64,000 nucleotides of DNA, taken from assembly GCA_964497615.1 (NCBI GenBank), contig CAZCEC010000032.1:6314-70313 (forward strand), given 5' to 3'. The stretch is from CAZCEC01 sp964497615 (GTDB lineage: Bacteria > Chloroflexota > Anaerolineae > Anaerolineales > UBA6663). This document shows, piece by piece, positions 40,139-48,436 of this stretch. Made by a program: the position numbers and the translations under genes. The notes beneath the pieces are model-generated. The model saw only the letters and a list, made by a program, of their open reading frames with translations. It did not search any database and had not been told where the DNA came from. Positions within the stretch are counted from its first letter, which is position 1; each line of letters opens with the position of its first letter.

Positions 40139-43100
40139 GTGCCGGTCTGTCTGCCATCGCCTGCTGCCGCTTGCGCCTTGCCCACGCCCTTCGCCCACCT
40201 TCACGTTCACTCCTGCTACTCGCTCCTCGAAGGCGTGCCCACCCCGGCGCAGCTCGTCGCCGCGGCCGCCGCTGACGATCAGCGCGCCCTCGCCCTCACC
40301 GACACCAACGCCCTTATCGGCGCTATCGAATTCTACGACGCCTGCCGCGCCAGCGGTGTTCGCCCCATTCTCGGCCTCGAACTCACCGTCGCCCCGCCAC
40401 CCGGCGCCTTCGACCCTCGCCCCGGCCAACTCGTTCTCCTCGCCGCGGACCTCGCCGGCTGGGCGAACTTGTGCAGCCTCAGCACCCTCGCCCAGACGCG
40501 CCCCGATCGCGACCCGGCGCGGGGCGTCTCCTATGACGACCTCAGCGCTCATCACGCTGGCCTCCTCTGCCTGACGGGCGGCCACGCCGGGCTGGCGCAT
40601 CGCCTGCTCGCCTCCGGCCAGCCCGGCGCCGCGAGCCGTTGGCTCTCCCAACTGCGGGCCTTGTTCGGCGATCGCCTCTACGTGGAGCTTGCGCCCGCCT
40701 GGCCCTCGGCCGGCCGCGACTCCGCTTCGCTGAATGTGGCTGTGGCCGAGGCCGCCCGTGGACACCGCCTGCCGCTCGTCGCCGCCAATAACGTCCAGAC
40801 GCTTACTCCCGATCAGGCGGCCCTCCAGCGCACCCTGACCTCCATGCGCACCCTCGTCCCGCTCGACCGGCTCGCCCCGGAGGCCGCCGCACCCCCCGGT
40901 TCCCACTTCCTGGATGCGCGCGCCATGCTGCGCCAGTTCGCCGCCTATCCCGAAGCCGTGGGCCGCACCATCGAGGTGGCCGAGCGCTGCCGCCTCGAAC
41001 TGCCCCTCGGCGTGCCGCGCTACCCGGAGGTGCCTCTGCCGCCGGGCGAGACCACCGCCTCCGCCCTGCGCCAGCGCGCCGAGGCCGGTGCCGCGCGTAT
41101 GTATGGCGAGTTGACGCCTGCCATCCGTTCCCGCCTCGATCACGAGTTGGGCGTCATTGGCGGCCAGGGCTACGCCCCCCTCTTCCTCATCATGGAAGAG
41201 ATTATGGACTTTGCGCGCCGCACCGGCGTGCCCACCTCCTCCCGCGGCTCGGCGGCCTCCTCCCTCGTGGCGCACTGCCTGGGCATCACCTCGCCCGATC
41301 CCCTGCGGCTGAACCTGTACTTCGAGCGATTTCTCAACCCCGCGCGGGCCAGCCCGCCCGATATCGATACCGACCTGTGTTCGGTGCGGCGCGACACCGT
41401 CATCCGTCATGTGTATGCGCAGTACGGCGAGGATCGCGTAGCGATGATCAGCACCATCATGCGCTTCCGCGAGCGTTCCGCCCTCCGCGAAGTTGCCAAG
41501 GCCCATGGCTTCGATGCCGCGCACTGCAAGCTGCTCGCCGATGCGCTGCCCCATCGCTGGTGGGGGCCGCCCGGCGCAGCCCGGCCGTCCACGGCCCAGG
41601 ACCAACGCGATCCGATCCTGGCCGGCCCCTTCGGCGAGTTGGCCCAGCGTTTCGGCGACGCCCGGCACCGCCTCGTATTTGAGCAGTCCATGGCGCTGCT
41701 GGGCCTCCCCCGCCATCTCTCCGTGCATCCCGGCGGCATCGTCGTCGCTCCCGGCCCGCTCACCGACCTCGTGCCCTGCCACCTTGCCAGCAAGGGTGTC
41801 ATCATCACTCAGTTTGACCTCGCCTCCATCCCGCGCCTGGGCCTGGTAAAGATTGACCTGCTGGGCATCCGCGGCCTCACCGTTCTCGGCGACCTCGCGC
41901 CCCTGATTGCCGAACGTCAGCCAGCCGGCGATGCAGTGGGCACTGCCGCCGGTCCCCTCATCGCCCTTGAATCCATCCCCGGTGACGACGCAGCCACCCG
42001 CGACGCGGTGCGCCACGGCCGCACCATCGGCTGCTTTCAGATCGAAAGCCCCGGCATGCGCGCTACCCTCAAGGAAATCGGCGCGCAAACGATTGACGAC
42101 GTTATGGTGGCCCTGGCGCTCTATCGGCCCGGCCCGCTCACCGGCGGCCTCAAGGACTCCTTCGTCCGCCGCCACAACCGCCAGGAGGCCGTCGCCCATC
42201 TGCATCCCTCGCTCGCTCCGCTTCTTGACGACACCTACGGCGTGATCCTGTACCAGGAACAGGTACTCCGCATCGCGCACGAGTTGGGCGGCCTCACCCT
42301 GGCCGATGCCGACCTCCTGCGCCGGGCCATGAGCCACTTCGACCCCGGCCAGCAGATGGTCACCCTCCAGCAGCGCTTCATCGCGGGCGCCGCCGAGCGC
42401 CACGCCGTCCCCGTCGATGTCGCCGAGCGCGTGTGGGAGTTGATGGCGGCCTTCGCCGGCTATGGCTTCCCCAAAGCCCACGCCGCCTCCTATGCGCAGG
42501 TCGCCTGGCGCGCCGCCTGGTGCAAGACCCACTTCCCTGCCCAGTTTATGGCCGCCGTCCTCGCCAACTGGGGCGGCTACTACAGCCAGAGCATCTACCT
42601 CACCGAGGCCCGCCGCATGGGTCTTGCCCTGCGCCCTCCGCACATCAACCACGCCGCCCGCGAGTTCAGTGTGGTAAATGTGAACGGCGAAACGCGGTTG
42701 CACATGGGCCTCAACCAGGTGCGCGACCTGACGGCCCGCACTATCGAGCGCCTCATGCGCGAGCGCCCCTTCGCCTCCCTGGCCGACTTCCTCGTCCGCG
42801 CCGACCCCCGCCCGCAGGAGGCCGAGAACCTTGTGCGCGTTGGCGCGCTGGCCGGCTTGGGCACAATACCGGCGCTGCTCCGCGAGTTGACTGCGACGGC
42901 CCACGCCCCCGGCCAAATGGCCCTTTTTGGCTTGCCGCCCGCCTCCGAGCCCGAATGGTCCCTGGCCGAGCAAGTCGCCGCCCAGGAAGAGCTCCTCGGC
43001 GCAGGCGTTTCCGCTCACCGCCTCGAACTGGTGCAGGACCGCATCGAGAAAGCCGGCGCGCTCACCACTGTAGGCGCTGCTGCGCGCCTCGGCGAAAAGG

Positions 43101-43348
43101 TACGCGTCGCTGGCACACGTCAGACCTGGCGCCGCACCCCTACCACCCGTGGTGATTACCTTTACTTCATGTCCCTGGAGGACCTGGAAGGAATGCTTGA
43201 CGTGGTGATTTTTGGCGACGTGTATCGCAGGCACAAACGCGCCTTTGACACCGGTGGCCCATACATTATCGAGGGGACGGTTGAACTTGATCCCGGCCGC
43301 GGCGAGCCTGCCATCCGCGCCGAGCGCGTCTGGCCGCTGCTCTCGTAG
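40139..43348 (+). CDS. DNA polymerase III alpha subunit-like (DnaE family, possibly error-prone)
   Basis: About 1069 residues. The PHP domain opens with 'HLHVHSCYSLLEGVP' and 'ALTDTNALIGAIEFY'. The polymerase core has 'TSSRGSAASSLVAHCLGITS', catalytic acids in 'PPDIDTDLCSVRRD' and 'LGLVKIDLLGIRGL', and 'GCFQIESPGMRATLKEI'. The helix-hairpin-helix and OB-fold C-terminus follow ('LEDLEGMLDVVIFGDV'). 'GQMALFG' fits a sliding-clamp motif (QxxLF). The start is uncertain: the GTG at 40139 is offered because the frame further up has no good signals. The size is like DnaE2/ImuC-type enzymes, but ImuA/B are not adjacent. Confidence 0.9.
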   Translation: MPVCLPSPAAACALPTPFAHLHVHSCYSLLEGVPTPAQLVAAAAADDQRALALTDTNALIGAIEFYDACRASGVRPILGLELTVAPPPGAFDPRPGQLVLLAADLAGWANLCSLSTLAQTRPDRDPARGVSYDDLSAHHAGLLCLTGGHAGLAHRLLASGQPGAASRWLSQLRALFGDRLYVELAPAWPSAGRDSASLNVAVAEAARGHRLPLVAANNVQTLTPDQAALQRTLTSMRTLVPLDRLAPEAAAPPGSHFLDARAMLRQFAAYPEAVGRTIEVAERCRLELPLGVPRYPEVPLPPGETTASALRQRAEAGAARMYGELTPAIRSRLDHELGVIGGQGYAPLFLIMEEIMDFARRTGVPTSSRGSAASSLVAHCLGITSPDPLRLNLYFERFLNPARASPPDIDTDLCSVRRDTVIRHVYAQYGEDRVAMISTIMRFRERSALREVAKAHGFDAAHCKLLADALPHRWWGPPGAARPSTAQDQRDPILAGPFGELAQRFGDARHRLVFEQSMALLGLPRHLSVHPGGIVVAPGPLTDLVPCHLASKGVIITQFDLASIPRLGLVKIDLLGIRGLTVLGDLAPLIAERQPAGDAVGTAAGPLIALESIPGDDAATRDAVRHGRTIGCFQIESPGMRATLKEIGAQTIDDVMVALALYRPGPLTGGLKDSFVRRHNRQEAVAHLHPSLAPLLDDTYGVILYQEQVLRIAHELGGLTLADADLLRRAMSHFDPGQQMVTLQQRFIAGAAERHAVPVDVAERVWELMAAFAGYGFPKAHAASYAQVAWRAAWCKTHFPAQFMAAVLANWGGYYSQSIYLTEARRMGLALRPPHINHAAREFSVVNVNGETRLHMGLNQVRDLTARTIERLMRERPFASLADFLVRADPRPQEAENLVRVGALAGLGTIPALLRELTATAHAPGQMALFGLPPASEPEWSLAEQVAAQEELLGAGVSAHRLELVQDRIEKAGALTTVGAAARLGEKVRVAGTRQTWRRTPTTRGDYLYFMSLEDLEGMLDVVIFGDVYRRHKRAFDTGGPYIIEGTVELDPGRGEPAIRAERVWPLLS

Positions 43349-43364
43349 CCGCTTCCACATCATC

Positions 43365-43393
43365 TTGTTATCCCGCCCGCGCGGGCGTAGAAT
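43365..43393 (+). promoter_or_regulatory. Promoter with a palindrome in its spacer
   Basis: TTGTTA (43365-43370) and TAGAAT (43388-43393) are 17 bp apart, about 36 bp before the ATG at 43429. The spacer contains a perfect 14-bp palindrome (43374-43387), a possible operator. Confidence 0.65.
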
Positions 43394-43428
43394 CGCCGCC
43401 ACCCTGTTTCGCTCAAGGAGATCGCCCG

Positions 43429-43866
43429 ATGGACTCGGCTGCCCTCAAGGCCAAACTCACCGCCGCCTTCGACGCCGCTTTCAACCGCGGCCAGTACTCG
43501 GCCCTCGATGACGTCTGCGCGCCCGACATGACCGATCACAGCATTGCCCGCACCGGCGGGCAGGCCGGCCTGGAAGGCTTCAAGGCCCGCATCGGCGGCC
43601 ACCGCGCTGGCTTCTCCAACCTCAAGCTGTCCATTCACAAGGTTATTGTTGAAGGTGACCACGTCGCCATCCGCTGGACGATGAGCGGCATCCAGGATGG
43701 CCCCTGGGCCGGCCGCCCCGCCTCCGGCAAGACCATGCAGATGCAAGGCATGAACCTCGAGCGCCTCGAAAACGGCTACATCGTCGAGCATTACAGCTTC
43801 CCCGACCTCATGACTGCCTTCATGCAGTTGGGCTTCATCCCGCCGCCCGCCCAGCCGCAGAAGTGA
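43429..43866 (+). CDS. SnoaL-like ester cyclase-family protein
   Basis: The 145-residue protein fits the SnoaL/NTF2-like fold: 'FDAAFNRGQYSALDDVCAPDMTDHSI', 'GLEGFKARIGGHRAGFSNLKLSIHKVIVEGDHVAIRWTMSG' and 'GMNLERLENGYIVEHYSFPD'. AAGGAG lies upstream. Members bind small ligands or act as cyclases. The substrate is unknown, and the gene stands alone. Confidence 0.85.
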   Translation: MDSAALKAKLTAAFDAAFNRGQYSALDDVCAPDMTDHSIARTGGQAGLEGFKARIGGHRAGFSNLKLSIHKVIVEGDHVAIRWTMSGIQDGPWAGRPASGKTMQMQGMNLERLENGYIVEHYSFPDLMTAFMQLGFIPPPAQPQK

Positions 43867-43985
43867 GTCCTCCGTGGCGGACGCTCTGCACGAATGGCTG
43901 GTCGCAGCCCGCGACCGGGGTAGATGAAATGGCAAGAAGCGTATAATGGGAGCAGGCGATGCGTCAGTAGTGAAGGCGAGGCGGA

Positions 43986-44210
43986 ATGGACCTAAAGGAC
44001 ATCATCACAATCGAGCCTGGTAAGCGTGGCGGCAAACCCACGATTCGCGGCATGCGCATCACGGTTTACGATGTGCTTGAGTACTTGGCGTCCGGAATGA
44101 CCGAAACTCAAATCCTTGATGAGTTTCCGTACCTCACGCATGACGACATCTTGGCCTGCCTGCGCTTTGCGGCGGACCGCGAACGAACAACGCTTGCTCA
44201 CCAGGCGTGA
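43986..44210 (+). CDS. DUF433-family antitoxin
   Basis: The 74-residue protein matches the DUF433 family: 'ITIEPGKRGGKPTIRGMRITVYDVLEYLASGMTETQILDEFPYLTHDDILACLRFAADRE', with an HTH-like second half. TATAAT lies at 43942-43947. GAGGCGG precedes the ATG. It overlaps the next gene by 4 bp (GTGA), the usual layout of a VapB-type antitoxin with a DUF5615 toxin. Confidence 0.88.
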   Translation: MDLKDIITIEPGKRGGKPTIRGMRITVYDVLEYLASGMTETQILDEFPYLTHDDILACLRFAADRERTTLAHQA

Positions 44211-44542
44211 CCGCGCTCCTTCTCGATCAAAACCTCTCGCCGAAACTGGTCCACCGGGTGGCCGACGACTATCCGGGATCCGTTCACGTCTCGGAGGTGG
44301 GTCTCGCGACCGCTCTTGATCGTGCCGTCTGGGCGTATGCCCTGGCCCATAGTCTGGTATTGGTCACAAAGGACGCGGACTTTGCAGACATTGGTCTGCT
44401 AGCCAGCGACGGCCCGAAGGTCATATGGATAAGACGCGGCAATTGCTCAGTCGCCGAAGTCGAGCGAATCCTGCGTGAGAATCGCGCGGCTGTAGATGCC
44501 TTCGTTGAAGGGGCGGATGAACGTACGCTGACGCTCTATTGA
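44207..44542 (+). CDS. DUF5615 PIN-like toxin
   Basis: The 111-residue protein is a PIN-like nuclease: 'ALLLDQNLSPKLVHRVADDYPG' (first Asp), 'HVSEVGL', 'LVLVTKDADFADI' (central acidic patch) and 'VIWIRRGNCSVAEVERIL' at the end. It starts at a GTG inside the antitoxin stop. Likely an RNase toxin held by the DUF433 partner. Confidence 0.87.
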   Translation: MTALLLDQNLSPKLVHRVADDYPGSVHVSEVGLATALDRAVWAYALAHSLVLVTKDADFADIGLLASDGPKVIWIRRGNCSVAEVERILRENRAAVDAFVEGADERTLTLY

Positions 44543-44568
44543 CATCCAGACCGGAATACTGCCACTCG

Positions 44569-45696
44569 ATGCCCTCCCTCGCCCCCTTCAAGCTCGAACG
44601 CTACTTCGCCCGTTACGAGTTCCAGGTCCGCTTCCTCCTCTCCGCCTCCGACTGCGAGAGCCTGAGCCAATCCGAGTTGCTGGCCCTGGCCGATGACGAG
44701 GCCCGCGGCCGCTGGGAGCGCCTGCGCCTCAGCTACACCGAATCCCAGGGCGACCCCGCCCTGCGCGCCGCCATCGCCGCCCACTACGAGTCGGTGAACC
44801 CCGACGATATCTTGGTTGTTGTGCCCGAAGAGGGAATCTACATCGCCATGCGGGCGCTGCTGGAGCCCGGCCAGCACGTCATCGCCATGCAGCCCGCTTA
44901 CCAATCACTCTACGAAGTCGCCCGCGCCCAGGGCTGCGAGGTCACGCCCTGGCCCGTCACCCTGTCCGCCTCGGGCGACGCCTGGCAGCTTGACCTCGAT
45001 CAACTCGCCGCCCTCATCCGACCCGAGACGCGCCTGCTCGTCATCAACTTCCCCCACAACCCCACCGGCCTCGTCCCGCCTCGCGCCCTGCTCGATGCCG
45101 TCCTCGACCTCGCCCGCCGCCACGACCTCTACGTCTTCTCCGACGAGATGTACCGCGGCCTTGAGCTTGATCCCGCCGCGCGCTTGCCCGCTGTCATTGA
45201 CCTCTACCCCAAGACCATCTCCCTGGCTGGTCTGTCCAAGACCCACGGCTTGCCCGGTCTGCGCCTCGGCTGGCTCGCCACCCGCGCCCCTGGCGTCATG
45301 GACCGCCTCATGGTCTACCACGACTACACCATCATCTGCCACAGCGCCCCCAGCGAGGTTCTGGCCCTCATCGCCGTCCGCGCCACCGATCAACTGCTGG
45401 CCCGCAACCTCGCCCTCATCCGCGCTAACGTTGCGCACGCCGCCCGCTTCTGCGCCCGCCACCCCCAGCGCTTCCGCTGGCTGCCCCCGCAGGGCGGTTC
45501 CATCGCCTTCCCCGCCTATCTCGGTCCCGGCTCCGTGGACGATTGGTGCCAATCCGTCCTTGACCAGCAAGGCGTCATGATCGTCCCTGCCAGTATTTTC
45601 GACTACCCTGGCTCCCACTTCCGCGTGGGCCTTGGCCGCGCCAACTTCCCCGAGGCCGTTGCGCAGGTCGAAACCCACCTCGCCAACACCAAGTAA
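44569..45696 (+). CDS. PLP-dependent aminotransferase, class I/II
   Basis: The 375-residue protein has the PLP-binding elements: 'QGDPALRAAIAAHY', 'EGIYIAMRALLEPGQHVIAMQPAYQSLYEVA', 'LVINFPHNPTGLVPP' (Asn for the cofactor ring), 'YVFSDEMYRGLEL' (Asp/Tyr) and 'SLAGLSKTHGLPGLRLGW' (Schiff-base Lys), then 'HFRVGLGR' with the carboxylate-binding Arg. The start at 44569 begins just before the first helix. The amino acid substrate is not set. A strong terminator follows. Confidence 0.9.
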   Translation: MPSLAPFKLERYFARYEFQVRFLLSASDCESLSQSELLALADDEARGRWERLRLSYTESQGDPALRAAIAAHYESVNPDDILVVVPEEGIYIAMRALLEPGQHVIAMQPAYQSLYEVARAQGCEVTPWPVTLSASGDAWQLDLDQLAALIRPETRLLVINFPHNPTGLVPPRALLDAVLDLARRHDLYVFSDEMYRGLELDPAARLPAVIDLYPKTISLAGLSKTHGLPGLRLGWLATRAPGVMDRLMVYHDYTIICHSAPSEVLALIAVRATDQLLARNLALIRANVAHAARFCARHPQRFRWLPPQGGSIAFPAYLGPGSVDDWCQSVLDQQGVMIVPASIFDYPGSHFRVGLGRANFPEAVAQVETHLANTK

Positions 45697-45698
45697 AA

Positions 45699-45736
45699 CC
45701 CCCATCCCTGGGCGCTCGAAGAGCGCCGGGATGGGG
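45699..45736 (+). terminator. Bidirectional terminator after the aminotransferase gene
   Basis: A long stem (45699-45717 with 45721-45736, one bulge or mismatch) with a GAA loop lies right after the stop. AAAA precedes it on the plus strand, which gives a U-run on the minus strand, so it may also serve the opposite direction. The gene-free rest (45737-45919) has GC-rich hairpins and no gene I can support. Confidence 0.8.
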
Positions 45737-45919
45737 GCAGGGGGATGGGTCTTTCGGCACGTTCCTCGGTGCCTATAGCAATGCTCACTGTGACTTACGC
45801 CTCGTAGCGCGGGTGCTCTGCGAAGCGCCCCCGCATGGGGGTCATGCCCCGCGACGGCGGCCGTCTTTGCCGCCGAACCCGGCTGGGCCTGGACGGCGTA
45901 ACGTATTTGGGAACTCGCT

Positions 45920-46426
45920 CTAGCTATCCGGCGCTGGTTGGGGCAGCGCCTCAAACGTATGCTCCGCCATCGGCTCCGGCGCCCGCATCCCCTCCACCGG
46001 CGTTGCGCAATACGGGCACAGGTTCCACGGCAAATCCATCAACTTGCCGCACCGGGCGCAGTTCTTTTTCAGCCGCGTGTAGCAGTTCGGGCACACGATC
46101 CAGTCTTCCTGCGCGTGCCGCCCGCAGCCGGGGCACACCCGTTTGTCTTCGATCTCTTGCAGCAGCGCCTCTTCTTCCAGGCTCTGCTCATACGTCTCTG
46201 CCAGGGTGCGCGGCGGCCGCAGGATGAGGTACACCACCAGCCCCGGCACGGTCAGCACCGCCACCACCAGCGCCGCCAGCATCTGCGCGAAGATATCGCG
46301 GCTGCGCGAGCGCATGTCGCGAAAGGTCCAGATCACCAGGCTCAGCCACAAGGCGCTCAGGAACGCGCCAAAAAAGGCCGCGAGCACCAGGATGAACTCA
46401 GACAGGGACTCCAGATTGACCGTCAT
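45920..46426 (-). CDS. Membrane protein with double zinc ribbon
   Basis: The 168-residue protein has two membrane helices ('FILVLAAFFGAFLSALWLSLVIW' and 'MLAALVVAVLTVPGLVVYLIL'), an acidic linker and two zinc ribbons: CPGCG...CPNC and CARCG...CPYC (residues about 97-143). Such proteins are frequent in Chloroflexota; the role is unknown. It is leftward and monocistronic. Confidence 0.82.
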   Translation of the reverse strand: MTVNLESLSEFILVLAAFFGAFLSALWLSLVIWTFRDMRSRSRDIFAQMLAALVVAVLTVPGLVVYLILRPPRTLAETYEQSLEEEALLQEIEDKRVCPGCGRHAQEDWIVCPNCYTRLKKNCARCGKLMDLPWNLCPYCATPVEGMRAPEPMAEHTFEALPQPAPDS

Positions 46427-46500
46427 AGGGATCCAAACCGATTATAAACCAACTTCCCATTTTGCCCCGACATGCGCTACACTTCGGCCTGGAGGCTCCT

Positions 46501-47226
46501 GTGACTGACGACCTCGCGCCCCCCGCCACTGGTTACTACCCGCGCATTACGGACCTGCCGTCCACCGACCGTCCCCGCGAGCGCCTCGCCGCCGCCGGCC
46601 CGGCCGCACTCAACACGAATGAGCTGCTCGCCATCTTGCTGCGCGTCGGCATCGCGGGGGAGAACGCGGTGCGTATGGCCGACCGGCTGTTGGCTGAGGT
46701 CGGCGGCTTGCCCGGTCTGCACCGGGCAACGTACGGTGAGTTGTGCCGGCTGAAGGGCATCGGCGAGGCGAAGGCCGCCCAGCTCATGGCCGCCATCGAG
46801 CTTGGCAGCCGCATCGCCCGGAGCACACCTGACGAGAAGCCCATCATCACCTCCCCTGCCGACGCCGCCAACCTCCTGATGTACGATCTGGCTGCGCTCG
46901 ACCAGGAGTACCTCTACGTCATCTTGCTCGACACCCGCAACCGCGTCCTCGCCAAGCCCATTGAGGTCTATCACGGCTCCCTCAACACCTCCCTCATCCG
47001 CGTGGGCGAAGTCTTTCGCGACGCTGTCCGCGTCAACGCCGCCGGCATCATCATCGCCCACAACCATCCCTCCGGCGATCCCTCGCCCAGCCCGGAAGAT
47101 GTGGCCGTGACCCGCGCCCTGGTGGAGGCCGGCAAGCTCCTCGACATTGATGTGCTCGATCACCTCGTCATCGGCCGCCATCGTTTCGTCTCGCTCAAGG
47201 AGCGTGGCCTGGGGTTCAGCGCATGA
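46501..47226 (+). CDS. radC: RadC-family JAB domain protein
   Basis: The 241-residue protein has the UPF0758/RadC layout: an N-terminal HhH part ('ELLAILLRVGIAGENAVRMADRLL', 'LCRLKGIGEAKAAQLMAAIELG') and a JAB/MPN+ domain with 'EVYHGSLNTSLIRVGEVFRDAV' and the metal motif 'AHNHPSGDPSPSPEDV'. The start is a GTG with GGAGG upstream. The protein is a putative metallo-enzyme whose DNA-repair role is disputed. It overlaps the next gene by 4 bp. Confidence 0.93.
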   Translation: MTDDLAPPATGYYPRITDLPSTDRPRERLAAAGPAALNTNELLAILLRVGIAGENAVRMADRLLAEVGGLPGLHRATYGELCRLKGIGEAKAAQLMAAIELGSRIARSTPDEKPIITSPADAANLLMYDLAALDQEYLYVILLDTRNRVLAKPIEVYHGSLNTSLIRVGEVFRDAVRVNAAGIIIAHNHPSGDPSPSPEDVAVTRALVEAGKLLDIDVLDHLVIGRHRFVSLKERGLGFSA

Positions 47227-48434
47227 GCCTTGGCGGCCCGCCCGAGCGGCAGATCCTCCTCCTCCCGGCCCGCACCGCCGCGGAGGCCTCGGCCTGGGGC
47301 AGCGTCTGCGCCGATTACGCCGCCGCCTTCGAGACCGTCCATCTCGCCCGCGACCCGGAGACCGTGGACTGGCGCGGCTATCAGCATGTCACTATCGTGC
47401 GTCCTGCCTTCTGGCCCGCCGACCTGCCCGTATTCATCAAGCAGGCCAATCCCGACATCGTCATCGACCGCCTTCAGATCGACACGCCCGAGGCCTTGCA
47501 GTTGGCCCTCAGCGTCCGCATCTACTTCGGCTGGCGCTACGGCCCCCAGGACGAGTTCGACTGGGCGCGGCTGTGGCCGCCGGCGCGTTCGCTCATCGGC
47601 CTGCACGGCCGCAGCAACGGCGAAATGCAGCCCGCCGATTTCACCGTCGTCCGCGCTGCCCGCATCGAGGCTGTCAAGATCACCTCCCACGCCACCCTCG
47701 ACACCGTGCGCCAACTGCGCGCCATCAACCCCGACATGTTCATCCTCATTCGCCCCATGGTCGCCTTCAGCTCCGACGGTGCGGCGCGGCGTGTCACGCC
47801 GCAGGAGTTCTACGACTGGACCGTCGCCGATCTCGACCGCTTGGTCAACAACGATCCCAGCCTGCGCTATATTGAAATCCACAACGAGCCCAACATCACC
47901 ATCGAAGGGCTGGGCGCCGCCTGGAACAACGGCCTTGAATTTGGCGCGTGGTTTTTGGATGTCCTCAACCGCTATCGCCGCCGCTACCCCTCGCTCCAGT
48001 TTGGCTTTCCGGGCCTCTCGCCCGGTCCCACTCTGGCCGGTGTCCGCCAGAACTCCGACACCTTCCTAGACCAGGCCGCCTACGCCGCGCAGTCGGCGGA
48101 CTGGGTCGGTCTGCATGCCTATTGGGTCAACGAGCGTGAGTTGTCCGATCAGTCGCTGGGCCTGTCCTTCGCCGCCTATCGCCAGCGCTTTCCCGAGAAG
48201 CTGCTGTTCGTAACCGAGTTCGGCAACCCTGCCCAGTCCAAGGCCACCGTCGCCGATCAATATGGCCGTTACTACGCGCTCCTCCGCAAAGTGCCGGGCG
48301 TGGCCGCCGCCTTTGCCTACGTTTCATCCACCTCCGACTCCGTCGAGTCGCCCCGCTGGGCCTGGCGCGACGAGGCCGGCAAGGACGTTGGCATCGCTGG
48401 CGAGATCGGCCGCCGCCGCTACCTCCGCGAGTAA
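47223..48434 (+). CDS. TIM-barrel glycoside hydrolase-like protein (clan GH-A pattern)
   Basis: The 403-residue protein has an N-terminal Rossmann-like part of about 120 residues ('QILLLPARTAAEASAWGSVCADYAAAFETV') and a barrel. 'RYIEIHNEPN' gives the acid/base Glu (about 222) and 'LFVTEFGNPAQ' the nucleophile Glu (about 332); 'FGFPGLSPGPT' and 'DWVGLHAYWVN' lie between. No signal peptide is evident, although such enzymes usually work outside. ATG overlaps the radC stop. Its closest relation in the window is the next gene; the phage gene at 30159 has a similar pattern. Confidence 0.8.
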   Translation: MSLGGPPERQILLLPARTAAEASAWGSVCADYAAAFETVHLARDPETVDWRGYQHVTIVRPAFWPADLPVFIKQANPDIVIDRLQIDTPEALQLALSVRIYFGWRYGPQDEFDWARLWPPARSLIGLHGRSNGEMQPADFTVVRAARIEAVKITSHATLDTVRQLRAINPDMFILIRPMVAFSSDGAARRVTPQEFYDWTVADLDRLVNNDPSLRYIEIHNEPNITIEGLGAAWNNGLEFGAWFLDVLNRYRRRYPSLQFGFPGLSPGPTLAGVRQNSDTFLDQAAYAAQSADWVGLHAYWVNERELSDQSLGLSFAAYRQRFPEKLLFVTEFGNPAQSKATVADQYGRYYALLRKVPGVAAAFAYVSSTSDSVESPRWAWRDEAGKDVGIAGEIGRRRYLRE

Positions 48435-48436
48435 CC

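Noticed and set aside
40100..43402. 1100-codon minus-strand open frame opposite the DnaE gene
   Set aside because: No recognisable motif, Gly/Ala/His/Glu-rich; the plus strand has full DnaE motifs.
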